DNA from: Apiospora phragmitis
Taxonomy: Eukaryota > Ascomycota > Sordariomycetes > Amphisphaeriales > Apiosporaceae
Direction: 5' to 3'
DNA length: 64,000 nucleotides
Assembly (NCBI GenBank): GCA_038363925.1
Contig: JAQQWL010000011.1
Span: 6,944,001-7,008,000, forward strand
Made by a program: the position numbers and the translations under genes. The notes under the pieces were generated by a model. It saw only the letters and a list, made by a program, of their open reading frames with translations, was not told the DNA's origin and ran no database searches. How positions within the stretch are numbered: the stretch's first letter is position 1; every line of letters begins with the position of its first letter. Below, in pieces: positions 48,062-59,832 of the stretch.

Positions 48062-49693
48062 GTTTTTTTATTAAATAAAGTATTAAAAGCTTTATTTTAT
48101 TATTTTTAATTAATAATTCTTTCGATTTTATACTTATATTAATTTATTTCGACTTTTAATTATATATTAATCGAGGTTTCTTTAACCGTTAATTTAAATA
48201 ATAAAATATAAGATATAAAGTAAATCCGTATTATTTTAAATAATAATAATTAGTAATTAATTTTTAAAATAATATTTATAATCTTAAATAATTCGATCTT
48301 TTTAAAATCTAATTTATTACTTAATTATTTAGTTTTAATATTTTATTATAAAAGGTAAACTTTTTTTCTAATTTTTAAAAAGTTAATCTTTTTAATTTTA
48401 TTTCATTACCGTTTATCTTTATTCGTTTTTTAAATTTTTTTTAATTTCTTAATTTATATAATTATAATTAATACTAGCTCTTTTTTTAAAGGTTTTTTTT
48501 AATAATTTTCGAATTATATTCGTAGTTTATTCGAAATAATAAAATACGTATAGCTTTATTATCCGCGTTATTATAAACGAATTACGTTATAAGTAATAAT
48601 AAGATTTAATTATTTTATTTACAATTAATATAATAATATAAATAATATTTTAAAGTTTAATTTAATTACTCGGTTTATTTATTCGTTTAAAAGTAATAAG
48701 CCGTAGATAGTTTATATTTAACGTCGAGTTAAGTTATTAATAACCTTTAAAACTTAATAATAAATAGTTTATTTTAATTAGAGATAACACGAAGGAGTAT
48801 ATAAGTTAAGTTATTAATATTATTAAATTCTTTATATAATAAAAAGTAGATATATTTTATAAGTTTACTTATAATTATTAAAACGTTATTATAATTTATT
48901 TTAATTAAATATTTCTTAATAAAGTAGTTTAATTATAAGATTAAGTACGATAGTTTTTTACGTTTTATTTAAAGGTGAAATTAATTATAATTCTTTATAT
49001 AATCGATATTTAACGGCTTTAATTTTATTATAGAAATTATATTTATTAATTATTTTAATTCTAATTATCTTAAAGTTCTTATGATTGAATTATTTAATAA
49101 TTTATTCTTAAGTTTTAAATATACTTAAATATTTATACACGAGGTATTTATATAAGTTTTTAATAAACTCGTTTTAATATTATTTAAAGATATAAATCTT
49201 ACTATAATAATAAGCGAGGACGTTTTTTTATATAAGTAGTTTCGTATTTAATTAATAAAGTTAAGGCCGTTATTCGCTCCTGGAAAGTTTTAAATTTATT
49301 TTTTATAGAATTATATATAATACGTAATTTAAATATATTATAATAATATTAAGTTTTCGCTTTAGTTTTTTATTAAAATAGTTTAAATTTAAGCGAGATT
49401 TCTTTTTAATAATTAAATCATTAGCTTAATATATCGGCGCGACCGTTTTTAATACCCTTTTAATAAATAATAATAAAGTTAAATCTTAAAAGAAATTTAA
49501 ACCATTATATTTATTATTTATTTAAATTTTTAATAATAATAAATATTATAAAGTTCTTATAATTAAATCTTTTTTTATTAGTTTTATTAATTTACTTTAA
49601 TAATATCTTTATTTTTTTATGTTTTAACTTATTTAACTTTTTTAAAAAAATATAATAAAGTGTAGTTTTTCGTTATTATTTTACTAATTTAAT
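48062..49693 (-). mobile_element. Ty3/gypsy pol remnant on the minus strand (RNase H to chromodomain)
   Basis: Its reverse complement aligns with about 36,230-37,740 of copy 1. RNase H is at the right end (about 49,560-49,690), the integrase in the middle and the pre-chromodomain region near 48,150-48,260. The gag, protease and RT are absent: the RNase H part abuts the LTR directly. Confidence 0.78.
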
Positions 49694-50373
49694 TATAATA
49701 AACGCTATTTAAGTTTTAAAAGAGATCTAGTAAAATATACTCAAGTTTATATTAATACTACGAGAGAGTATTTAAACGTGCGATAAAAGAAACGCCTTAT
49801 TAATATAATAAATAATAACACTTTAATTTATAAAGTAATAATAAAAGTAATCGAGTAAATAAAATTATATAATAGAGTTATTAAAGCTATTTACTTTATT
49901 AATAGTTTAAATTAATACTTAAATTAATTATTAAAATAGAGAGTATTTATAAAAATATATAGGGGATATCCATCGTTATATATCTCGTCTCTCCTTTACT
50001 GATTTCGAGGATCTGTCGAAGCTGCCTAAATTCTCTAAATCCTTCCTCGTCTTAGATCTACGGATCTCCCCCAGATCTCTAGATCCATCACGTGACCTAA
50101 ATTAGTTATCCATCTTTAGCCGTGCCGTTCTAGCTATTTAGACCTGGCTGTCTAGTTCGTGCTAGCCGCCTAGTGCTGCCGTCGTTAGTCGGTCTCATGT
50201 TTTTCCCCTGATAACCGCCATAGTGTCCCCGGCGGGTGGGTCCGTTATTATTAATAGGTCGTAAACGCTGACTAGGTAGGGCTGGCTTATGCTGGGTCTC
50301 GTATATATTTCGGGGTATTATAGAGCCGTGCCGGGAGTAGGTTTAAGTCGCATGGTTAAGTTAGGTTATAATA
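49694..50373 (-). repeat. LTR variant B, less RIP-mutated in its right half
   Basis: The 680-base LTR is in minus orientation (start TATAATAAACGCT, end GGTTATAATA). Bases 50,000-50,373 are of near-normal composition, unlike the left half and unlike the homologous fragment at 30,622-31,013. Confidence 0.75.
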
Positions 50374-50843
50374 GTATTATAACCCGGTTAAATTATATAA
50401 AAATTTATAAAAATTATAAGATATTATTAAGAATTAAAAGAAGAAATTAAAGATAAACTAAATTTATTTTATATATAAAGTTTATTATTAAAATTAATAT
50501 ATATTTATATAAAAGTTATCGCGAAAAGTAAAGCGGTTTAAAATAATAAAGGGGTCGAGCTTAAATTAATATAAGACTTTTATATTAATATAATAATATA
50601 TAATTTAAAAATATTATTATATATAATTAATATAGTAGACTTATAAATTTTAATATTATTAAATATAATAAGAAAAGAATTTTATTTATTATAATTATTA
50701 AAGATAAAGATATAACGTTTAAAAATATCGATTTTTAAAAAAGGATTTTTAAAAGGCTCTCAAAAAACAATATATTAATATTATTCGAGTCGAAAGTACT
50801 TTTATAATAATTATTAATAAAAGCAACGTTTTAATTAATTATA

Positions 50844-51483
50844 TATAACGAACGCTATCCAGGTTTTAAAAGAAACTTAATAAGACGTACTAAGGTTTAT
50901 ATTAATAATATAAAAGAGTATTTAAACGTGCGATAAAAATCGCTTTTATTAATATAATAAGTAATAATTTATAAGAATAAAAGTAATTAAAGTACGTAAA
51001 TTTTAAAAGTATTTATAATAATTTTATTAAAGCTATTTATTTTATTAATAAATTAAAATTAATATTTAAATTAATTATTAAAATAAAAAGTATTTATATA
51101 AAATATATAGGGAATATCTATCGTTATATATCTAACCTCTTCCTTTACTAATCTTTTGGATTACTAATAGCTCACGGTGATCCCGTTATTGGCTCACGGT
51201 GATCCGACCTGGGTTAGCTCACTTCGGGCGTCGTGTTCTCGTCGCCCCGGGGGCCCGTTACGTGACTCCTCGCACCTGGTCATTATGTCTACCTTTACCC
51301 GTCTCGTCGCTACGCGGGCTGGGGCTACTTATCTTGTCGCTCGAGGCTAGAGTATAGCTGCGTATATGTTAATGTAGCTAACGGTGCGATTGCTGGCTGT
51401 GGTATCGTAGCCGGACCGGGTTATCGTATCTCTATGCCGGTGAGTAGGGTCTTTTGGCCGCATGGTTAGGTCAGGTTATAATA
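50844..51483 (-). mobile_element. Solo LTR (variant D) inside gag of gypsy copy 3
   Basis: The 640-base LTR has perfect TTATA target duplications at 50,839-50,843 and 51,484-51,488. The gag homology with copy 1 is continuous across the insertion. Bases 51,165-51,480 are GC-normal and little RIP-affected, unlike the left half. Confidence 0.85.
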
Positions 51484-52538
51484 TTATAATAGTTTAGTTT
51501 AAATAGCTTATTATAATAATAAATATATCGCGTATTTAATAAGTAAAGAAGGAATTAAATAATTATTTAAAGCTTTTAAAATTAAAAAATTTATAATCGA
51601 AGCGTTATAATAATATATAATAAATTTACCTCGACGTATAATAGTTTTAATAATAATTAAAATATAATTAATTAATAAAAGTAAATTATAAATTACGAAT
51701 TATTAATAAATATATTAATAAAAGAGCTCGTATATAATATTATTAAGTTTTAAAACTTAGAAATTAATAAATAATTAATTATTTTAAGTATTTTTTTTAA
51801 ACTTAAAACGTTTACATTAAGTATTTATTATAATAGGATTAAATTAAAAAGTTAATAAAAATTATATTATAAGTAATAATATTTATATTTCGCTTATAAA
51901 TAACGTATAGTTTACTTTTTTATAAATATAGTATATATATAACGTTTATATTAAATACTTTACGAAAAAAGTCGAAAACGAATAGTTTTTTTTAACGAAT
52001 TAATAAATAACTTATTTCGTATTTATACCTTAATTATATTTTTAAACAAATCTAAACGTTTATATTAAATAAATACTAAACGTATTTAGTAATATAAAAA
52101 GACTTATAATAGTTATAATAATACTATTTAAAAGAAGGAGATTAAAAGGAGTATTTTAAAGATTAATACTTTAAATACGTTTAAAAGAATCGTAAGCTTA
52201 TAACCGTTTAAAAAAAAGCATTTAATACTCGAAAAACAACGCTTATTATATTTAAAAACTTATAAAATAGCTTTAAATTTTAATAAACTTAATAAACCTT
52301 TAAACTTTTTAATAAACCCGAATTTTAAATATTAAAATTAATATTTTATACGAAGAGGGGTATAGAAATACCTTTACCGGCTTATTAAATAATACTTTAT
52401 TAAAAAAAAGGGTAAGGATAATAATAACGCGACGCTTAATCGTAAGATTTTCTTATTTATTTAAAACAAATATCGGTTAGAAAACGAACGTCGCTAAATA
52501 TAAAAAAATAATATTAAGCGGATTTAAAAAAGTTATTA

Positions 52539-54404
52539 ACGTGGTTTATTACTAAGTCCGCTATATTATTAAGTCGGCTATTTATTTTATATTTTATTAC
52601 TTTTATATAAATTAATTTAACCTTAATGTTTTAAATTAATTAAAATTACTCTTTATTTAATTCGTTACTTAATTTTATATCTTTTTTATATATTCGTATA
52701 TTATAACTTATTTCGCCGTAGATATTATAGCGCCTTTTACCGGTCGCATTTTATTTTAATCGACCCCCCGTTCCGTATTTATTAATTATTAGACGCTTTT
52801 TTCTACTTTCTCGTTTTATAGCCCTTGAGATTTTTATATAGTAAGGGCTTTTTTAAGTTAAACGCGCGATTTTTTAACTCTTCGGCGTTTAGAAAATGTG
52901 AAATTAAGTTTTTATAAAGTACGTATTTAATGTTTTATTAAGGTTATTTTATATATTATTACATATATATATTTCGGTATTAAATTTATAATATTTAAAA
53001 TTAATATTAAAGAGCTTTTTTAATAAATAAAATCCTTATTTTTAATAAAAATAAAATATTTAATTATTTATTAAAGGTTAAACGGCGTTTAAAGATTATA
53101 AGTATTAATCGTTTTTAAACGCGACGAGTTAAGTATAAGTGTTCGAAAGTATATATTTAGCTTATTAATTATTTTATCCAGGTAATAAAATATTAAACTA
53201 GATGTGATAAATTTAAATTTAATATTATTTTTTGTAAAAATAATAAAATGCGCGGCTTTAAAAGCCATAAAGAATTTTAACTTTATAATATAATTTATCG
53301 ACGTTTTAATAAATAGCTCGAATTTTTTTTTTAAATAAATACGCTTTAATAGCGAATAAAGTATTATATTTAAAGGTTAAAATAAGTATTAAAAAAAGTA
53401 AAGAGGTATATTAAACGTATTAATGCTATTATTTTTATAATAGTTTTTAAATTGGCCGAAATATAGTTTTCGTAACCATTTAAAATTAAAAATCTATAAA
53501 AGCTTTTTTTCCGCGCTTTAATATATTTATTAAGATATTAAATTTAATTTAAGCTCGTTTCGTTATTAATTTAGCCGTTAAAAGCCGGTTTAATTACTTA
53601 ATCGCCTTATAAATCGTATTCGCGAAATTAATTTACGAAATAATATTAGCTTTAAATAATTAAAAATAGCGGAATATATTAACTTTACGAATTAATATAT
53701 TTAATAGTTATTAATTATTCTCGATTACTAAGCTAAATTAATTTCGCTTTTTTATAATAATCGGCGCGTATTACGACAAGTATTAACCCGATTATACCGA
53801 TTATAAAGCCGGTTTCGTTAAAATTCTATATATTTTTATTTAAGATATTGTATTTAGTTTTAATATTCGCGATTAACGCGAACTAGCCGGAAATAATACC
53901 TATAATTTTATAAAAAGCCCTTTAATAATTATATTTATAGTTTATTCGAGTCTTAGAGTCCGGGTTACGATTAATAAAGCGTTTAACGTAATACTTACCG
54001 ACGCGGTCGCCGCCGCGCGACTTTAAAAAAAATTAACTATATCTCTTATAATATTAATATTAAGAGGTATTTTTTAAATTTTTAAATTAATTATATAATT
54101 ACGGAGCACTTTTATTTAATTAAATTGAATTTATATTAGAAATATCGAATTTTACGTCCAGGTTCGATACCGTAGAGTCGGTCGCTTAAAGTAGCTCGGG
54201 GGACGTCGTACACCTTCGTAATAGCTCTTTAATTAATTCGGTTCGAACCTTCTCGCGTTACTTAAATTATTAAAACGATACGATCTTTTTTTTAATTAAA
54301 TCGATATTATAATTATAAAGATATTACGTATTAAAGTTTAATTATATAAGTTAAAAAAAGAGTAGTCGATTTAATACTATAATCGATTTAATAGTAAACC
54401 ACGT
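52539..54404 (-). mobile_element. Pogo/Fot1-like DNA transposon, family 2, copy 2 (structurally complete)
   Basis: This 1.87-kb element has TIRs of about 45 bases starting ACGTGGTTTA at both ends (52,539 rightward; 54,404 leftward). It is flanked by TA at 52,537-52,538 and 54,405-54,406. The transposase lies on the minus strand; its helix-turn-helix KVYDVPRATLSD is at 54,216-54,182. Stops and transitions are everywhere, so it is inactive. It sits between the gag and the chromodomain part of gypsy copy 3. Confidence 0.88.
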
Positions 54405-55019
54405 TAAGGCTTTTTAAAACTTTAATATACTTTTATTTTATATTAAAATTATTATATTAAGTTAATTATTTATATAAACTATAAATACGATTTAAAAAGA
54501 TATAAAATTTTAAAATTTTAAAAAGAATTAATGTTAATCGCGATTATTTAAATAGAAAAAAAAACTTTAAATTACTTTATAATAAAACCTTACTGTTTTT
54601 TAATAATAAATAAAAATATACGCCGATTAAATTAAATTAAAAAGATTAACCTTTTCTTTAAAAAGTATATCTTCTATAATAAAATATTAAATAATTAAGT
54701 AAAAAATTAAATTCTAAAAAGACTAAACTATTTAAAATTATAAAATTTATTTTAAAAACTAACTATTAGTTATTATTATTTAAAATAATATAAATATGTT
54801 TTATATTTTATATTTCATGTTTTATGTTTTATTATTTAAATTAACTTTAAAAAATATAAGAATTAATATATAATTAAAAATTAAAATAAACTAATATAAA
54901 TATAAAGTTTAAAAAATAATTAATAATAAAATAGAGCCTTTATTAATTAGATTAATAAAAAGGTTACCCGCTAGAAAATAATACGTAAAAACTTAAAAAA
55001 CGCCTAGGGAACGCCGCCG

Positions 55020-55440
55020 AGAAGATTTAAAGGTTCGAGTCGCGGGGAGGGCAAAATCTATACCCAGCGAGGCTAGAAGTTCTAGAGATACGTCAAAATC
55101 TAGAGGGGCGAAAGGCCAGCCAACGTCTAAAGGCGAGGATAGCGCAGGGACCAGAGGAGAGGGAGCCTCTTACGCCTCGCGGCGCTCTAGCTCGTCCAGC
55201 TCCTCCACGCTCTTCAAGCCACGAGCGATCGCACGAGCAATTTTGTCTTGCCACATCTTCTTCTACTTGCGCGCCCGACGGATCTTCGCGTTTAATAACT
55301 CTCGCTCCTCCTCCAGGGCGTCTAAATCCGCCTTAAACTTCGAATGCTAAAACGTCAGGGCCCGTATATCTTAAAGGGATAAATTAAACACGTTACATTT
55401 CGCAAAACTACGAGTAACATATTCTTAGTAACGAGAAGAG
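55020..55440 (-). pseudogene. Antisense reading frame, gypsy copy 3 (GC-rich, almost open)
   Basis: This is the least mutated example of the antisense gene. On the minus strand one frame reads FKADLDALEEERELLNAKI, RARK, KKMWQDKIARAIARGLKSVEELDELERREA, then a Ser/Pro/Leu-rich C-terminus. It is broken only by a few TAG/TAA codons, each one step from CAG/CAA. It keeps the charged coil and the RGL-S-ELDE/ELEE core of copies 1 and 2, though it is a divergent variant. No function is known to me. Confidence 0.5.
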
Positions 55441-55728
55441 TTTTATTTTAATACTTAACACATTAATTAATAACGTTTATAACGAGAATAAGCGGGCATT
55501 TTTTTTAATAAAACTTAACGAAATTATATAAATAAAAATAAAACCTTAAGCCGCTTTTTTATTATAAAATAATAATTTAAAAGATTTTTTAATATAATTA
55601 TTTATAATAAATATATATTATAATAAAAATAAAAGAGGAGGAAAAACTTACCACGATTTAATATAATAAATAATTAAAGTATTTATAAAACTTAACGCTT
55701 TAAAAATAAAATAATTAAAAAAAGAATA

Positions 55729-56242
55729 ATATTATAACTTATAATCTTTAACGTAAATTTATAATACTTTAACTGAGTTATAATATTATAATTATTAATT
55801 ATATTATTATAAACTTATTTATCTTATAATAACGCGTAACGTTTATAATAATATTACCTCGTATAATAACGAAAAGAATATAGCGAAATAAATTAATAAT
55901 AAAGCGAGAATTACGTAGTAGATTATTAAATTATAAAATATAAAACTATAATTTAATATATTAATAAACTATAAATTAAATAAATAAAAATACGCGATCT
56001 ATAATTTAATTAAATTAATAGAAAAAGAGATTAAATATATATAATAATAAACGTTTTATATATATTTTATATAAATGTATTTAATTTTAATATTTAATTT
56101 AAATATTAATTTAATTAATTAATATAGTAAATAGCCTTAATAACTTTATTATAAATACTTTTATTTTAATTAGCTTTTATTATTACTTTATAAATTAAAT
56201 ACTATTACTTATTATATTAATAAAACGATTTCTTTTATCGTA
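55729..56242 (+). repeat. 3' LTR of gypsy copy 3
   Basis: It starts ATTATAACTTATAATC after the polypurine tract. Its second half aligns with the common LTR core (GATTAAATATATA...). The right end is cut by the family-2 transposon. Confidence 0.65.
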
Positions 56243-58777
56243 TAATTAAAAATAACGAGATATATTAACTTTATAAATTAATATATTTAATAACCGTTAA
56301 ATCTTTTTTATATTAAATTATATTAACTTTACTTTTTTATATTAATTAATACGTGTTATAATAAGTATTAATTTAATTATATTTATTATAAAGCTAGTTT
56401 TATTAAAAATATTATATTTCGCTTTAATATATATTATTAATTTAAATTAATTAAAAATAATATTTCTACTTTTATAAAAACCTTTTTAATAATTATATTA
56501 ATAATTTATTTAAGTTTTTAAATTTAAATTAAAGTTAATAAAGCGTTTAATTTAATATCTATTAATACGTTTATTATTATATAATATAATAAAAAATTAA
56601 TTATATTTAAATTAATTATATAATTATAAAATGCTTTTTTAATTATATTTAATTTATATTATAAATATCGAATTTCGCGTTTTAATATTTAGTTATTAAT
56701 TTAATAATATAAAAAAACGTTATATATTTTTATAATAACTTTTTTATTTAAAAGATTTATAAAAACTTATATTATTTAAATTATTAAAATAATTAAATCT
56801 TTTTAAAATTAAATAACGTATCTCACAAGCGAATATCTCACATAAGCGAATATCCTACTTTTATAAATTTCCTTATAGCCTTAACTTTTTTTTATATTCT
56901 TTTACGTCCGAAAATATTATAACTTTAAAAAAAGAGTAATATAATTTTAACGCTTTAAGCGCTTTAAAAAGACTTAACTTTAAGCGTATAAACGGCTATA
57001 TTAATTTATTACGTCTTATCGAAAACTTTATAGCGTAAACGAAATATCTAACCTATACGACGCGAAATACTTATAAATTCTTAAAAGCTTTTAAATTTCG
57101 AAAAAGATACGATTATTCGATATATTATTAATTTAAATACGCGAGCGTTTTTTCCCCGGTTAAGTAGTATAAAAGATATAGCGAATCGATTATTTAATTT
57201 ACGTAACGCGGGACGCGTCGGCGTTAACTAAGCCTTTAACTTTATACGATAATAATTAGACCTCCGGACGCGTTTTAATTAAAGAATCGATTATTAAAAA
57301 ATCTTTTATAAAGATCTCGACGCATATCACGCGTAGTTTACCCTCGTACGAAATATAATTTATAAATATAAGATTTAAAAGGAGGATATTTATAATTTTA
57401 ATAAGACCGGCTTTTTTATAAGTTAAATCTCGTCCGAAATAATTATAACTACTTTCGATCGACGCGGAAAGCTTAAAGTAATATAATAAAAGAATTAAAA
57501 ATAAGTTATAACTATTTAAGGCGTCGAACTACACGGTTACGCCATCCCTCCGTATATTATCTTTATTAAGAAAACGTACCTCTTTTTAATATAAAAATAA
57601 CTTATTATTAAAAAACTAAGTAATCGTAATTATTAAAAATAATTAAACTATAAATAAAAGAAGCGAGGATTAAATTCGATACTTTAATTAATATATTAAG
57701 TCTTATACGAAAGGTCGTTATCACCTCTTAGTTTTAAACGGCCACGAAAGCTACTATTCGATAACTTTCGAGCTCTATTATAAAAAAAACTCGATTATTA
57801 TACTCTATATACCTTTTTATTTATTATATAAGCTTTAACCTTTTAATATCGGCTGTTTTTATACATTAAAAAAGGCGTACGAAAAAGAAATTAAATGTTT
57901 TATACGGGCGTATATTACCCACATTTTAAAGGAAGACTTCCTATTAGCGTTTTTAAAAACGTTCTAAGCGATTTTTATCGTTTCAAATATATAAAAAAGC
58001 TTTTAAAAAATAGGACTCGTTTTATATAATTTAGAATATATTATTTTATAATTAAATATAAAGTTACATATTTTAACACCTCCGGGAACGTTTTTCGGCC
58101 TACTTATTCTTTAAAAATTAAAAACCTTAAATAACTCGATTAAAACTTAATCTTAAACTAAATACGTTTAAAAACGTATTATACGGCATTAAAATAGCTT
58201 TTTAACGTTTATTTTAATTAGCCTTAACTAAATTATAAAAGCTATAACGTATATTATATACCGAATTACTCTTTTAAAAAGTAAGAACGCGACACTTTAA
58301 AAAGTAAATAAAATACTTAGCCGGCGCCGCCGTACGAAAAAAAAACGGCTATAAAATAGAAGATTATTTTATATATAAGCTAAAAAAAACCTATAATTTT
58401 AAAAGGACGTTAATAAATAGTTATAAAACGAATCGCGTCGAAAGAATAATCGTACGAAAACGTTTAAAACACGCTTATAACGCTATAAAATCTACGGAAA
58501 GCCCGGGTATAATACGCGTACTTATTAAAATAATATAAAAGTATCTAGAGATAAGGATTCCGATTAATTTTAATATATTAAATACGTTATAATAAAATTA
58601 ATTTATATTTTATTAAAAAGGGTGTAAAAGAATAAAACATTCGCTTATATATTATTCGCTTATAAAATACGTTAAGTATTATAATTATAAAGTTATTACG
58701 TATTAAAGTTTAAATATATAAGAAAATTAAAAAAGTGGTTTAAAAAGTAATATAATCCGCTTAGTAATAAACCACGT
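56243..58777 (-). mobile_element. Pogo/Fot1-like DNA transposon, family 2, copy 3 (split and left-truncated)
   Basis: Two pieces, 56,243-56,818 and 58,670-58,777, together align with 53,650-54,404 of copy 2. The sequence breaks exactly where family-1 copy 2 is inserted. The right end carries AAACCACGT followed by TA. Confidence 0.78.
56821..58667 (+). mobile_element. Pogo/Fot1-like DNA transposon, family 1, copy 2
   Basis: This 1.85-kb element is flanked by TA (56,819-56,820 and 58,668-58,669). It is collinear with family-1 copy 1 without the solo LTR. Its TIRs also have two tandem AAGCGA units, but the following bases are ATAT instead of GCTGC, so it is a distinct subfamily. The decayed transposase is on the plus strand. 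Confidence 0.87.
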
Positions 58778-58805
58778 TAAGCTTAATTAACTACATTATA
58801 TGAGA

Positions 58806-59832
58806 TACGTTATCTAGCGGTGGCGTGGACAGAGATGAGGGCCGTAAGTGCTCAAATGTAAGCCATGCTGGCTACAGGATAGAAAGAACTAAGACCACCA
58901 TCAGTCAGTTATGACAGGAGCTCACTACATAATGAAAAAGGCTGCAGCGAAGTCACGAGACCATGGAGATATGCAAGGGATGTTCTTGAACTTCGGAGGC
59001 AGCGGCAGAGAAAGATAGATGCGTTCCAAGCTATGAGTGGCAGTCTCAAAAGTGCCTGTCTTATACCACAAATAAAGGGGCTCAGATATATGTGGCAGCA
59101 CCACGACGTAACAACCACACACACGTCAATACGCAATACATGAGATATGACGACGCTATACCATATAATATCAACCTCGCCTTGCCTTGCCTTGCCACTG
59201 AAGCGCAACCAATCTCCAACGCCAATTGTGAGAACTACCCACGACGAAACGCTGACTCGCAACCTACCACACCGTACAATTCGAAGCCCGCCCCCACACG
59301 CCATGCACATGTAACGAACAGATTCGATTTCCATTTCCATCGAGGGACCTATTCAGTAATCTCGGGAACTTTGTTATGTTATTAGAACCCGCAAGACTCA
59401 AGATGTAGTTTCTTGCCCCTTCTCGCGGCGATATTACCAGTTCTGTAGCGGTCTCATCGCCCCGAAGAAATTCTATCCGGGTATCATTAATATTGGTCAA
59501 ATTGGTGACTCTAAATCATGCCACCATTATCACGTGCAGCACACCCAAGCTCCCAAGGAACGAGACCTCGGCCTGCCCCTAAGTCGAAGATATATTCCAA
59601 TCTTCTAATAATCATCTCATATCTCGAACAATCATATCGGCGTCAGAAGTCCCGTGACCAAGACGGGGAGGCGTCAAGAAACGACTAGCCGGATCCGAGT
59701 CGTGTAAGAGCATTGGATTCATGTTGGCAGATGATCTTGCCAACGGCTCTGAGCATCAATTTCAGCTCCAGAGCCAGAGTTAAAGGAATGCACCAGCCGA
59801 AGCTGTGCAACGTATGATGTTCCGCGTCGTCT
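58806..59832. other. Normal-composition flank right of the repeat block
   Basis: The base composition returns to normal within a few tens of bases. Frames at 58,909-59,340 (-) and 59,092-59,385 (+) overlap on opposite strands and show no family features. The right end is the 3' flank of the cyclin gene. Confidence 0.6.

Larger units (their letters stand above)
50374..56242 (+). mobile_element. Ty3/gypsy retroelement copy 3, internally deleted and twice interrupted
   Basis: Gag sequence runs from 50,400 to 50,843 and 51,484 to 52,536. After the family-2 transposon, sequence resumes at the end of the integrase and chromodomain (54,407-55,000). The RT and most of the integrase are therefore missing. 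A polypurine tract near 55,716-55,727 precedes the 3' LTR (55,729-56,242). A 5' LTR is not complete. Confidence 0.72.
27720..58805. repeat. 31-kb AT-rich, RIP-mutated transposon block
   Basis: CpA and TpG are strikingly scarce and TpA is abundant, while CpG remains visible. That is the footprint of repeat-induced point mutation rather than simple AT bias. Copies of the same element inside the block differ mainly by C/T and G/A transitions. For example, the LTR at 30,622-31,013 and its less mutated relative inside 49,694-50,373 differ this way along nearly their whole shared length. The block contains the nested retroelements and DNA transposons listed below and no intact gene. Both edges are sharp, at about 27,720 and 58,805. 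Confidence 0.93.

Noticed and set aside
27720..58805. Possibility that the AT-rich block is mitochondrial DNA or a nuclear mitochondrial insertion
   Set aside because: Content is gypsy and pogo elements with TIRs, LTRs and RIP-type transitions; no mitochondrial gene is recognisable.
58909..59340. 143-codon minus-strand frame just right of the block
   Set aside because: Overlapped by another frame on the plus strand, with no domain or homology I can recognise.
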